From: JANQSP01 sp965226095
GTDB lineage: Bacteria; Bdellovibrionota; Bdellovibrionia; Bdellovibrionales; UBA1609
Reading direction: 5' to 3'
DNA length: 64,000 nucleotides
NCBI GenBank assembly: GCA_965226095.1
Contig: OZ245336.1
Span: 868,001-932,000, forward strand
The position numbers and the translations under genes were made by a program. Shown here piece after piece: positions 23,816-34,091 of the stretch (within the stretch, counting starts at the first letter, position 1; each line of letters opens with the position of its first letter). The notes under the pieces are model-generated. The model ran no database searches, had not been told where the DNA came from, and saw only the letters and a program-made list of their open reading frames with translations.

Positions 23816-26473
23816 TTAATCTACAACCTCTGCTCGTGGTAACTTATCAATAAACTGCTTTCTCTCCTTGGCAAGTTTTTCCCTTCTTTCATTAGTAATT
23901 TTACGAAAAATTTCAATTTTCTCTATATCTTCTTGTATATCATTAATATCTGGTCTAGAATCAGATAAAGATAATGACTTATCATGGCCTATCATATATT
24001 TTGAACATTCAGACATAGCAAAATATATAGTTTTATAATCCTCATTATTAACAAAAACTCCTCTCAACATTTGAGTTTGGATTTCTTGACTAAATCGAGT
24101 TACAACTTTATTAAATAGAACTTCTTCAATAAGCCTTTCCCATGTTTCTCTCAAACGTCCATAAATTACACCTGCTTTCTGATTATATAGTTCTCCTTTT
24201 AAATTCATTTTCTTCAGATTTTCAACATCATTTCTTAAATTTTTAATACGATCCTTGACACTCTGTGCATGCCAGGGATTACCTTCATATACAATACCGG
24301 AGTATATTCCATCTCTATGAATGCTTTGTAAGTATGTTGGTACATCTTTCTTTTTAGCAAAATAATCTAAATCAAATAGAAAAGCTATATCATGTGTAAA
24401 TATTATAATTTGTCTCTTTTTAGCCTCATCAACCAGTCTCTCTGCAATTCTATTTCTAAAATGATGATCAAGAGAAGTAACTGGATCATCTAAAATTATT
24501 CCATTTTCATGTTTAGAAGTTCCTATCTCCGCTAATAAACCTGCTAAAGATGCAATGTTCTGCTCTCCTTCACTCAGAATTGAGTCTATCTTAGATTTTT
24601 GTGGTATGTTTGCTCCACGTAAACTTAATTGAAATATTGGTTTTCCTTCCCTTGTTGATGAATCTATAGATAAAGGTATTCTTTGACCCCCTAAATTGGT
24701 AAGCTCATTAGACAGAGTATTTAGGAAATCTTCTTTTAAAGTTTTTGTAATAATCTCATTACCTTTTTTAGAAATTGCAGTATGGTCTAATTCTTTTAAC
24801 ATTTTCTCATATTTTTCTATATCACATAGATAATCTATACGCTTATCAATCTCCTTTATTCTACTGTTTCCAATCTTTAGTGAATTCAGCTCCAAATTTT
24901 CTTTCTTTAAACTCGCTATGTATTCAGGATTAATTGTGCCTTCTACTTCTAACTTTTTAGCTGTAGCTTTCTTTAAAAATTCTTTAACAGAAGAAATCTT
25001 TGAAACACTTGGATCAATATATTCTATTTTTTCCTCACATTCTGTCCCTTCAAGAATTTTAATAATTTCAGAATGGATTTTTTTTATTTTTTCAATATGC
25101 TCGGTTAGCTGCTTATTTTCACCTTCTGATATACATAAAAAATCCGATTTTAAAACATTTAATGCACTTGTGGTTTTTGAATTTATATCTTTTTCAAAAA
25201 ACTGAATAGATATATCAATATTATCAGCAATCTCATCAAGCTTCTTTTTTATTTTCCCCTCAGCAAACTTAGAAAAAATATCCATTCTTTCTCTTGCCTC
25301 TTTATCTAACTCTTGCTGACATAATACACATTTACCATCTAAATTAGGGTAGTCATGATTAACATATACATTTTTCATTGAGAACTCTTTTGCAGCATCA
25401 TACATAACACGCCATAATTCGTTACCTATACCTTTAAGATTTCCTGTTTGCATTCCTTGTGTAAGTTCATTCAAGGCTATTTTTAAATCACTCTTAGTTT
25501 TAACCAATTTACAAATACGTTGAATTTCCTCTTGGGAGCAAGATTCTTCAAGAAACTCAATATAACTTTTTAAGTCTTCAATATTCTTTATTTCTTTTGT
25601 AATTGCTTTTATTTTCTTCTTTATCTCTTCTTCGTTTGTTTCAATTATTTTTCTATTTAGTTCAGAAAATTTACTCTCTTCTTCATCTCTCCATTCAAGC
25701 TTTTTAAAAATCTCTTCTTTGTCAGTCTCTTTTGTTACATTATTAATTATCTTATAGGTTTCTGTAGATTTTTCTATCTTATCTAAATTCACAGAACATT
25801 CTTGAGGCTTTACTTTTATAAGCTCTTCTTTAATACTACGGATACAATCAACTAATTTTTTAAAAATATCCGTTCCGCTAGGTAAATAAATAAGTTCATT
25901 TTTATGAGTAACTTGTATCTTTCCACATTTACTATCATAAACCACCAGTTGATTAAGGATGCTTCCTTGATATTCATCATTGATCCACTCTAATTTATGG
26001 TCTTTGTTATTATGAGAGTATAAAATATTAGCCCTTCCTGATTCTCGAGATTCTTCTTCATAGACATTAGGTAAAACATCATCTACCTCTCTGGCTTTAC
26101 AACATTTTTTCAATATTCTAGTATAACCTGATTTCCCAGCACCGTTTTCTCCATAAATGATTGTCAACCCATTAATAGCAAACCTTAGTTCAGCATCTGC
26201 TGATAAAGCATTTACATTTTTAAGAGCTGTAATCTTTTTTAAGGTAACTTTATGTTTTTCAGAATCTTCTACTGTAACAAACTTAGATTTATCTATTAGT
26301 TTAGGTAGGACTTCTACATTTTCAATATACCCATGCTTACAAAGTATCATATCAGTGAGTTCTTTCACATCTTCTAAGGTATAATTGCCGTTCTCAATTA
26401 TCCTTCTCACAGCATCTTGCTTCCAATCATCCTGTTGTTCTGCCCATTCAAGAATTTCACTTAAAATCGACAT
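23816..26473 (-). CDS. Zinc-hook ATPase, RloC/PrrC-like candidate anticodon nuclease
   Basis: 885 residues. Walker A YGENGAGKSGYTR (about 105-117), a long coiled coil interrupted by a zinc hook CVLCQQ (about 386), an ABC signature LSEGEQN, Walker B IILDDPVTSLDHH and an H-loop IIIFTHD. After the ATPase a C-terminal domain carries RETWERLIEE and later GHDKS, which could be the Arg-Glu-His set of PrrC/RloC tRNA nucleases. RloC combines an SMC-like head, a zinc hook and a tRNase, and is often linked to restriction systems. This gene follows mod and res with a 14-nt gap. An alternative is a related ATPase with another effector; the C-terminal triad is read by eye only. Confidence 0.7.
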   Translation of the reverse strand: MSILSEILEWAEQQDDWKQDAVRRIIENGNYTLEDVKELTDMILCKHGYIENVEVLPKLIDKSKFVTVEDSEKHKVTLKKITALKNVNALSADAELRFAINGLTIIYGENGAGKSGYTRILKKCCKAREVDDVLPNVYEEESRESGRANILYSHNNKDHKLEWINDEYQGSILNQLVVYDSKCGKIQVTHKNELIYLPSGTDIFKKLVDCIRSIKEELIKVKPQECSVNLDKIEKSTETYKIINNVTKETDKEEIFKKLEWRDEEESKFSELNRKIIETNEEEIKKKIKAITKEIKNIEDLKSYIEFLEESCSQEEIQRICKLVKTKSDLKIALNELTQGMQTGNLKGIGNELWRVMYDAAKEFSMKNVYVNHDYPNLDGKCVLCQQELDKEARERMDIFSKFAEGKIKKKLDEIADNIDISIQFFEKDINSKTTSALNVLKSDFLCISEGENKQLTEHIEKIKKIHSEIIKILEGTECEEKIEYIDPSVSKISSVKEFLKKATAKKLEVEGTINPEYIASLKKENLELNSLKIGNSRIKEIDKRIDYLCDIEKYEKMLKELDHTAISKKGNEIITKTLKEDFLNTLSNELTNLGGQRIPLSIDSSTREGKPIFQLSLRGANIPQKSKIDSILSEGEQNIASLAGLLAEIGTSKHENGIILDDPVTSLDHHFRNRIAERLVDEAKKRQIIIFTHDIAFLFDLDYFAKKKDVPTYLQSIHRDGIYSGIVYEGNPWHAQSVKDRIKNLRNDVENLKKMNLKGELYNQKAGVIYGRLRETWERLIEEVLFNKVVTRFSQEIQTQMLRGVFVNNEDYKTIYFAMSECSKYMIGHDKSLSLSDSRPDINDIQEDIEKIEIFRKITNERREKLAKERKQFIDKLPRAEVVD

Positions 26474-26487
26474 AGAACTTTCCTTCT

Positions 26488-29232
26488 TTAAGCCGATTTT
26501 TTGATTTTTAAAGCTTCATCTATAATCTCATGAATTTTCTGGCCAGTTTCATCCTGAGAAACATCAAAATACCATATTCCGTTTTCCTCATCTTGATTGA
26601 TAGCTTCAACCCAAGTTTTCATATAATCCCACTTGGATTCATCTTTTGTCTTTTTAACTCCTTTTACCTCAAGAATTAAATGACTTTTATCTGAAAGCCT
26701 AGCAATGAAATCAGGAGTATAATTACACAAAGCCCCATTATAAACATATTTTATTTCAAATCCTAAGTGATCATTTTTTACCCACGCTTCCACATTAGGG
26801 TTTCTATCCAATTCTCTGGCATGAGCTAACTCCCAAGAACTATCTACAACACATCTGTTTATATGAGTTTTCTTAAAAATACCTGTTCTTTTTCCTGTTC
26901 CCCATCTCACAGCATTTTTCGTTGAACGATATTTTGGATTCTTATAAATAGGAATTAATTCTTCTGAATTTTGATGAATAATAACTGAAAATATTTTTCT
27001 TACAATTTGTTCCATCCCCATCATAATAGCTATTTTTCTTCTTGTTTCGTCCTCACTAAAGGACTTTGGTTCAATTTGAAATTTATCAGAATGTAAAAAC
27101 CTTTCCACAATATGAAGCAATTGTGAAAAAGCAAAATCTTTATTTACCTTCTTTTTCCAATCAGGATTTATCTGATCATAAACATTAGCAGAGGTTGTAA
27201 AAATCAACCTTTGCATACGAATATCTTTTTCTTTAATAAGCTTTTCCATATCTATAGTTTTTATTTTTTCATAATCTGGCTGGCCGTTTATTTCAGGTGC
27301 TAAATCTGCAATTTTTCTAATTTCTGAAATTTTTAAAGGTTCTATTTTGTCAAAATTAACTTTCAACTCGGGTTTTAAATCAAAATCAATCCTTTCTACA
27401 TTAGGCCAGGTTATTTTATATTTCTCTTTTTCAGGATCAGGAAATATTGGCAACTTTGGAGAAGCTGGTCGTGGATTACCACCTTCTGATTCTTCTTGTG
27501 GAATAAAAGAAAAAGGAATACCAAAGATATTTACATATTCAGGTTCAAAAAAACCATTTTTCAAATCATAAGCTGTTCTTCTTAATCCTCTTCCTATTAT
27601 TTGTTCACATAAAAGTTGGCTAGAAAAAGCTCTTAATCCCATGATATGAGTAACTGTTTGGCAGTTCCAACCCTCAGATAACATAGCAACAGATATAACA
27701 TGTCTTATTTGTTCTCCTGGTTTTCCTATTTGACCAACAGTATTCACTATATTCTTTACTTTTTCATCTTTATCTTTAGATAAACCCAAATCGGAATAAA
27801 TAAGAGCAGTTTTATCCGATTTACACAATTCACGAATGGTGATTGTTCCTTTTTCAAACATATAATTTATTCTATCTGCTGTTTCTTTTCTATTGACCGC
27901 TGAAATCATCACTGGTGGTGTCGGCATTTCTGCCTTTTCCCAATCTTTTAAAGTCTTCTCCCAATCATGAGCTAAAAGCAAATAAGCATTTCTCACTAAT
28001 TCAGGAAGCATCTCTTCTTTTTTTGCTTTTCCTGTTAAATTCTTTTTTACATCTTCGTCATCATAAATATGATAAAGTTTTGACTTTTCAGTTTTGGGAA
28101 TGGGACCATCATCACGTACAACGAAACGAGGAGTTTTAGTTAAGCCTGATTCTATAGCATCCATTAAACCAAAATCACTAACAATCCAAGAAAACATATC
28201 CTCTTCGTAAGAAGATTTACCTTTAGTTCCAGTAGGTGCAAAAGGTGTAGCAGAAAAATCAAAACAACTTAAAATCCCTTTAACATTATGAATCCGATCC
28301 AATCCTTTAACCCAACAAGTAGCCCTTTTTTCTTCTTCTTTATCAGCACTTCTCTTTTTCTCTTCACTTCTGCTTCTCCAAGCATGATGAGCTTCATCAT
28401 TGATAACTAAGATGGGAGTTGTTACCTTAGCCATATCTCCTAGAACATCCCTAATATAGACTTCATCACTCTTTGCTCCTCTTTTATCTACACTTTTCCT
28501 TTTTTGAATTACTTCCTCATTATCCCACATAAGGACATGCCAATTTTCAATACAAATTTTTCCCTGTCTCAAATTAGATAATAAATCATAAGGCACAATC
28601 TTTTTCTCTTCATAGTAATTGTTGGACTTATTGAAGTCTAAAACAGAGAGACGACTTTTAACTGTTAAATTTGGAGCAACTATAAAAACATATTTTGAAA
28701 AGTTTGGATCAGTAGGGTTGGACACCTTATTTAAGATTTGCCATGCAATAGTCATAGCCATAAGATAAGTTTTCCCAGTGCCAGTTGCCATTTTTGTGCA
28801 AAGTCTTTCAAAAGCTCCTCCATCCTTTGGAATATCAATACCTACCTTTTCAGAAGGATGAGCTTCCTTAAGCCAAATAAGAGTTTCTATAGCCTCTTTC
28901 TGACAAAAGAAAAACTCATGGGTTCTTCCATCTGCTTCTTTAGTATTCCAAAAATCTAAAAGTCTTTTGGTTACTCCTGTGACTCCTGGGTAACCAGAAT
29001 TTCTCCACTTTTTCACTCTAGGTCTAATTTTATTCACAAGATGCAATTCAATAAAATCTCCAGCCTCTTGATATTTTTTACTTTGAGAGGCAATGATATA
29101 TCCGGCAAGTCTTCGCCCTTCTTTTATGAAGTGCTTCCCTTTAGTTCTTTCAAACTCCCAATATTTCTTTGGTTCTTCAAGTGGAGAATTTATAATTAAC
29201 TGATCAATTTTTTCTTTAAATTGAGTATCCAT
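26488..29232 (-). CDS. Type III-like restriction endonuclease subunit (Res)
   Basis: 914 residues. SF2 helicase part: Walker A MATGTGKT (about 150), DEAH box VINDEAHHAW, motif III FDFSATPF, motif VI QIIGRGLRR. The C-terminal nuclease has HARELDRNPNVEAW, then PDFIARL and LILEVKG, the PD-(D/E)xK core. With Mod it would cut unmodified DNA after ATP-driven movement. The ATG overlaps the mod stop (TAATG). All motifs are intact, so the nuclease is predicted active if Mod is supplied. Confidence 0.9.
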   Translation of the reverse strand: MDTQFKEKIDQLIINSPLEEPKKYWEFERTKGKHFIKEGRRLAGYIIASQSKKYQEAGDFIELHLVNKIRPRVKKWRNSGYPGVTGVTKRLLDFWNTKEADGRTHEFFFCQKEAIETLIWLKEAHPSEKVGIDIPKDGGAFERLCTKMATGTGKTYLMAMTIAWQILNKVSNPTDPNFSKYVFIVAPNLTVKSRLSVLDFNKSNNYYEEKKIVPYDLLSNLRQGKICIENWHVLMWDNEEVIQKRKSVDKRGAKSDEVYIRDVLGDMAKVTTPILVINDEAHHAWRSRSEEKKRSADKEEEKRATCWVKGLDRIHNVKGILSCFDFSATPFAPTGTKGKSSYEEDMFSWIVSDFGLMDAIESGLTKTPRFVVRDDGPIPKTEKSKLYHIYDDEDVKKNLTGKAKKEEMLPELVRNAYLLLAHDWEKTLKDWEKAEMPTPPVMISAVNRKETADRINYMFEKGTITIRELCKSDKTALIYSDLGLSKDKDEKVKNIVNTVGQIGKPGEQIRHVISVAMLSEGWNCQTVTHIMGLRAFSSQLLCEQIIGRGLRRTAYDLKNGFFEPEYVNIFGIPFSFIPQEESEGGNPRPASPKLPIFPDPEKEKYKITWPNVERIDFDLKPELKVNFDKIEPLKISEIRKIADLAPEINGQPDYEKIKTIDMEKLIKEKDIRMQRLIFTTSANVYDQINPDWKKKVNKDFAFSQLLHIVERFLHSDKFQIEPKSFSEDETRRKIAIMMGMEQIVRKIFSVIIHQNSEELIPIYKNPKYRSTKNAVRWGTGKRTGIFKKTHINRCVVDSSWELAHARELDRNPNVEAWVKNDHLGFEIKYVYNGALCNYTPDFIARLSDKSHLILEVKGVKKTKDESKWDYMKTWVEAINQDEENGIWYFDVSQDETGQKIHEIIDEALKIKKSA

Positions 29233-31836
29233 TATGCCGCCTTTGATTTTTGTTTTGGAAAATTAAAAATCTTTAAAGATTCAATCCCTCTGTCATCAAT
29301 AATTTTAACAGCAATTTTGTCATTTTTGCGTTTTTTAAAAGGCAGAGATTGCGTCCCTCTATATTCCTCAATTAAGCTTTCATCTATTTCTGATTTTAAA
29401 CTTTTAGCTAATTTTGTCCAGCCATCACTTTTTCCAGCCATAGGGAAAAACACCTGTCTTGGAAAAATAGCTCTATCATCATAATCTGTATCTAAAATCC
29501 ACATTGCAATTCGATCTTTCCCACCGGATTCAATCTTTCCAGATGAAGGATTGTAATAATCCCAACCATGAACTTCCACGGTATATTCATTCTTATTACT
29601 ACCAACTCCGTTTTTTATCTCCACATCAGGAGAACCTATGAGCCAAAAACTTTCATTAGAAGAAGCCTTTTTCTTTAAATCGGAAGTTTGTAAATCCATA
29701 TTCATTTGAACTGGAATCATTTTTAATTTTTCTGAGCTTTGTTCATTGATTAGCCTAAAAGCTTCTGGGTCAAAATGAAAAGAAGCAAAAGCCAGAATAT
29801 CTGGTTTTTCTTTTTTTTCTTCTACTTCCTTTAAAGCTAATTCTACCTGCCTTTTATCAAGAGGAGAATGTTCTGGTCCAAAAGAAATAATCACACTTCT
29901 TGGATTTTTTGTTTCCCCTTCAGCATGAAGATATTTAAACCCCGAAAGTTTTTCAAGCCTCGCAAAATCCATATCAGTTGCCACTCCTTTTTTTCCTCTG
30001 ATTCCAGTTTTCCTCACTTCATCTAACCATTCATATTTAAAAGAGTATTTTTTCTCCCGTCCTATAGCCTGCACAAATTGAGATGGAACTGCTTCTACTG
30101 TAAAAGGGCCTGTTACTCTAGCTTTTTTATTATCCTTAAGAGGTTGATCGTAAAGCACTTCCTTTTTTGAAAGCTCATTATTAGCAATAGAGCCTAAAGT
30201 AATATGAGGTACAGTTTTATACTGAAAACCTGAACTAATACCTTCATCTTTGTTTTTCAATTCATAATAGTCAAAAACAGAAGTCATTAACCTTTGTTTA
30301 GCCAAAGTAATAGCTACTCGTGAAGTATCACAGGTAATCCATCTCCTTCCCCATTTTTCTGCAACATACGCTGTAGTACCACTTCCACATGTGGGATCAA
30401 AAACAATATCTCCTGGGTCTGTAGTCATCAGAAGACAACGTTGAATAGCTATTGGATTCGTTTCTACTATATATTTTTTTCCCGTAACCCCTTGCATATC
30501 CATCCAAATGTTATGCAACCTTTGAACAGGGTAGTCATCATAGTAAAAAACAAACCTGGGAGTGTTACCATTAACGATAATTCTATTCTTGCTAATAAGA
30601 GTTTTTATTCCATTTTTGTTTGTCTTCCAGCTTCTTCCCTTGAAAGGTGAATATTTCACCCCATCAATTTCAAAATCAAAGATACATGACTGAGTGCTTC
30701 CTGAAGAGACTAGATCACTTGTAGTAAAAACCCTCCCACCATTAGGTATTTTAAAAACATCTTTTCTCTCCTCTCTTGTCATTCTTCTTCTTTGACCATT
30801 AGTCTCTTCTACCCATGTAAATGAAGTTCCTTCCCCTATATCCTTTGACATAAATAATGGGTTAAACTTGCAATAGCTCTTATTTTTTGAAAACCAAATA
30901 ATGTAATCAGAGACTTTACTAAGTCGATTTGACCCTAGAGGACTTTTGGTTCTATATGCTATCAATGATATAAAATTGTTCCTTTCAAAAATCTCATCCA
31001 TCAAATTTCGTATCAAATGAACATTCTCGTCAGAGATTTGAACAAAACAAGACCCCACTCTCTGTTAAAAGTTCCCTTGCCAATAAAAGTCTGTCTCGCA
31101 TATAGGTAAGATAAGAATGAATACCTAGCTCCCATGTATCACGAAAGGCTTTTAACATTTCTGGCTCTGCTGTTAAATCTCTATCTTCTTTATCTTTTAC
31201 ATCTCTCTTATTTGTAAAAGGTTGAAAATTAGAACCATATTTTATTCCATAAGGTGGATCAATATAGATACATTGGATTTTCCCAGCCATACCCTCTTTC
31301 TCTAAGAGAGAGTTCATAACCACAAGAGAATCACCAGCAATCAAGCGATTACTCCATCCCTTATCATGTTTATAAAAATCTATAGCTTCATTTTTAGGAA
31401 TGATTTGTTCCTTTTTAAAGAGAGAAAGCTGTTCGTAATTTACAGAATTTGTTTTTCTAACTTGCTCAATAATAGCTCTGGAATCTATTTTCTCATGAGT
31501 ATGTAGTGATACTGTCGGCACTTCAAAGGAGGTTTGCTCTGCTTTACCTGTCCAGTTTAAATAAGGCTCTTGCATCTTTTTTAAGGTTTCAAGAGCTGTC
31601 TTAGCTTCTTGTTCTGAACCAGAAAGTCCTTTATCAATGATTTTTTCAATCTCTCCTCTTTTAGAATCAAATTTTAATTCGGGAGAAAGATGTTCATCAA
31701 AAGCATATTTCTTTTTCTTTTCAACTTTAAGAGGTTCTGTTTCATTACTAACCAAGCCAATAGGGGGGTTATTTTTTCTTTTTTTCTTCTTATGCTTAAA
31801 TTGTGTAATATCAATTTTTCTTGCAGGTTTTCCCAT
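29232..31836 (-). pseudogene. DNA methyltransferase (Mod), split by a one-base frameshift
   Basis: Two overlapping frames make one beta-class N6-adenine or N4-cytosine methyltransferase. The first (31836-31030) holds the catalytic motif IDPPYG and the target side up to LLTESG. The second (to 29232) resumes with SCFVQISDENVH and holds the AdoMet motif DPTCGSGTT. Removing one base from the GGGG run (CCCC at 31053-31056 on the plus strand) restores a single reading frame of about 860 codons. This may be true inactivation, slippage-based switching, or a base-calling error in a homopolymer. Mod loss with an intact Res would leave the pair inactive, since Res needs Mod for recognition. Confidence 0.8.
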
Positions 31837-31876
31837 AGCCTTGCCCTCCTTGGCATTATTCTTAAAACTTTATTTT

Positions 31877-31984
31877 TTAATTTTTATTTATGTATTTCTC
31901 AGGAGTAAAAACTTTCCAAAATTCCTGAACTATTTTTTTAATTCGATAATGAACAAGATGTAAAATTCTTTTAACTGCTTCCAT
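31877..31984 (-). CDS. Possible 35-aa basic peptide
   Basis: Frame from ATG reading MEAVKRILHLVHYRIKK to KYINKN. It looks protein-like (amphipathic, basic) but has no ribosome site, and may be the end of a decayed gene. The rest of 31837-32343 holds no supported gene apart from the short duplicated fragment at 32178-32245. Confidence 0.25.
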   Translation of the reverse strand: MEAVKRILHLVHYRIKKIVQEFWKVFTPEKYINKN

Positions 31985-32177
31985 GATACGAAATCTATCG
32001 GTTTATTTAAATTTAAATTTAAGAAATATATCAATAAATTGATGGAAAATTCGACATAAACCAGACTAAATATATAACAAACAGAGAAATTATAATAGCC
32101 TAATATAAAATATTCAGATCTGGTGTTAGAAGCCTTTAGGAACTCTCGCACTAATTCTTGTCTATATGAAATAGAAT

Positions 32178-32245
32178 CCCCTATTAAGAGACTTCCTTCT
32201 TCAGTTTCTCCTCAATTAGATTTTCTATATCTGAAGTCTGAAAGT
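32178..32245 (-). pseudogene. Third, 65-bp copy of the 3' end of the 35943 gene
   Basis: Diverged match to the last ~65 bases of 35943-36410 and of the partial copy at 32595, sharing ATTTTCTATATC and GAAGTC...AAGTAAG. With the other two copies it marks repeated recombination at this gene end. Confidence 0.45.
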
Positions 32246-32343
32246 AAGTTGAATCATTACCTACTAAATAACAGAAAAAACTTAAGGTTTTTAAAAACTT
32301 GGCCGAATATCTTTAAAGTATAGAATTTTAGGAGGTATTCATT

Positions 32344-32538
32344 ATGGATAAATGTAAAATTTTAAAAGGTAAATGGCATGGGGAATATACTGTCATTGAT
32401 AACTGGAGTGGACGCACAAAAACAATAAAAAGTCGCAAGGAAATTGAGAAACTGTATAAAAAATGGAACGGTGATTTAACAGATTGGGACTTCAATGACA
32501 TAAAAAACGGCAAGGTAATTGAGGCTATCACACGTTAG
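32344..32538 (+). CDS. Small conserved-looking protein
   Basis: 64 residues after a strong AGGAGG. Sequence includes KGKWHGEYTVIDNWSGRTKTIKS truncated here as a Trp/Gly-rich beta segment, then a helix EIEKLYKKWNGDL. No family recognised. It lies between two copies of the duplicated gene end (32178 and 32595), so it may be cargo inserted there. Confidence 0.55.
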   Translation: MDKCKILKGKWHGEYTVIDNWSGRTKTIKSRKEIEKLYKKWNGDLTDWDFNDIKNGKVIEAITR

Positions 32539-32594
32539 TGTATTGAGCAATTTATATACGAGCGGTCTCATTAAGGCTTATGTAAAAGAAATCT

Positions 32595-32876
32595 TTAACC
32601 GGTTTGCTGTAGCTTATCTCTAATCAGATTTTCTATATCAGAAGTCCAAAAGTAAGTAGAACCATTGTCAAAGCTTATAACTTCCTCGTCTCCTTCAAGA
32701 CTTGAAATATACTCATCCTTAGCTATGTCCCAAGCTATTTTATCCATTGTTTTGAGAATATCCACTGTGGAAAGCTCCAGCCAACCGACTTTTGTCTCTG
32801 TTGGGTAACAACCTTCAACCATATTTTCAAAAGCTTCTTTTTGATTGATGGGTTCAAGGTGTTCTTTAAGAATTTC
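32595..32876 (-). pseudogene. 5'-truncated duplicate of the 35943 gene
   Basis: About 280 bases nearly identical to the 3' part of 35943-36410, covering ILKEHLEPINQKEAF to the end with a few changes (LIRDKLQQTG). The zinc-finger part and start are missing, and the homology breaks at about 32876. Confidence 0.75.
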
Positions 32877-32889
32877 ATAATCATCCCAA

Positions 32890-33167
32890 TTTTAAAGACT
32901 TAATAGAAATTACTTCCGGTGAAATGAATATCAATGCCTCTTTGGTGGAAAAAGATTACTGGATTATGAATGTATTACATCACTTAAGTAAAGTATTTGA
33001 ATTTCAAATGAAAAGGAACTTCTTTATCCAGAGCTGTTGCTGATATGTCCAAAGCCACTACTGACCAATCCAAAGCCAATGCTGACTTATCCAGAGCACA
33101 TGCTGATTTGTTCAAAGCTTTAGATGACATCGAAAAATACTGTCGTGAAGATACACCTAAAGTGTAG
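32890..33167 (+). pseudogene. Remnant of an AbiEii-type nucleotidyltransferase
   Basis: The frame FKDLIEITSGEMNINASL then VEKDYWIMNVLHHLSK is the typical AbiEii N-terminus (VEKDYW). A frame change near 33010 leads to GTSLSRA, the nucleotidyltransferase motif normally GGTSLSKA. After this the frame passes into a degenerate heptad-like repeat (ADxSKA units of 21 nt, about 33040-33120) and stops at 33165. So it is a decayed toxin gene of the same family as 43931. Confidence 0.6.
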
Positions 33168-33200
33168 TAGTGCAATTAACTGTAATATTTAAAGTTATCT

Positions 33201-34088
33201 TCATACTTCTTTTTCTTTTTTGAGATGTCTCATTATTTTTGTGTGAATATTACCCCAATTAGCATTTAAAGCCTGCTCTGATGAAATAAAACCTTTCGGA
33301 TCAAATTTACCTATCTTTATAAATAATCGAGGTATTTTTCGTTTATATGCATATCCAATCTCTTGATCTGTCCAACTTCCCGTATGAAAATCATCAGTAA
33401 CAATACCAACAAAAACATGCATTGTATCCAACGCTTTTATTATTTCCTGTTGCCATGTTAAAGTAGGATGTATATCTTCATGGGCAATGAAACAACTAAA
33501 GTTTTCTTTTTCCAATTTTTTCTTTATATCTGAAACTTTGTCTTTGTGATTTGCTTTATGGCTAAAAAAAATACGAGTTCTATCTCTATAGCTTTCTCCC
33601 CAAATATTTTGTATTTCAATCGATTGCAGAGTAGGTTCGCTTTTATTTTTTTTTGCAAAATATTTTGACATAAATTGAAATAAATTTCTGTTTTTTACTG
33701 CCCAGTGAGTTCGATTTAATTCAAATCGGTCAGAGCTTTCTATTCCTAAAGCTAATAGAGTCGAATGATTGTTAATATCTATGTTAATAATAGGGTATTC
33801 TTTATCTAGTAAATAGGTTATGGTTACTTTAATTGCTTTTAAATTTTTTATTCTAAAAAATTCTTTTTTTGTTATTGAGCTAATATAGCCTATATGACCT
33901 TTAATTTTATTACTACCTTGGCTTTCATAAGTAAATAAACATGGAAAATTTTTCAATTTATCTAAATCGCTTTCATATTTTTTTATAATTTCCTCATTTG
34001 TATATTCAAAAAGACGATCGGATTCATAGAGAGTATTGTTCTCCCACCACATTTGGTTTGAATCATATCTCATCAAAAAATTATACAT
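33201..34088 (-). CDS. TIR-domain protein
   Basis: 295 residues. The N-terminal 160 residues are unrecognised (beta-rich, FRIKNLKAIKVTITYLL). The C-terminal TIR domain (about 168-290) has RIFFSHKANHKDK, FIAHEDIHPTLTWQQEI, and SWTDQEIGYAYKRKIPRLF, where the Glu of DQE fits the catalytic Glu of bacterial NADase TIRs. Such proteins degrade or convert NAD+ on phage infection. The ATG lies 3 nt after the stop of the DUF262 gene (TAG AAA ATG), so the two are coupled and probably form one system, with the N-terminal part as partner-binding or sensing domain. Confidence 0.75.
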   Translation of the reverse strand: MYNFLMRYDSNQMWWENNTLYESDRLFEYTNEEIIKKYESDLDKLKNFPCLFTYESQGSNKIKGHIGYISSITKKEFFRIKNLKAIKVTITYLLDKEYPIINIDINNHSTLLALGIESSDRFELNRTHWAVKNRNLFQFMSKYFAKKNKSEPTLQSIEIQNIWGESYRDRTRIFFSHKANHKDKVSDIKKKLEKENFSCFIAHEDIHPTLTWQQEIIKALDTMHVFVGIVTDDFHTGSWTDQEIGYAYKRKIPRLFIKIGKFDPKGFISSEQALNANWGNIHTKIMRHLKKEKEV

Positions 34089-34091
34089 TTT

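Noticed and set aside
24918..25205. Plus-strand frame inside the RloC-like gene
   Set aside because: Antisense shadow of a long conserved coding sequence.
33000..33175. Minus-strand frame with ALD-type heptads
   Set aside because: It is the antisense of the 21-nt repeat in the decayed AbiEii gene; the plus strand carries the recognisable motifs.
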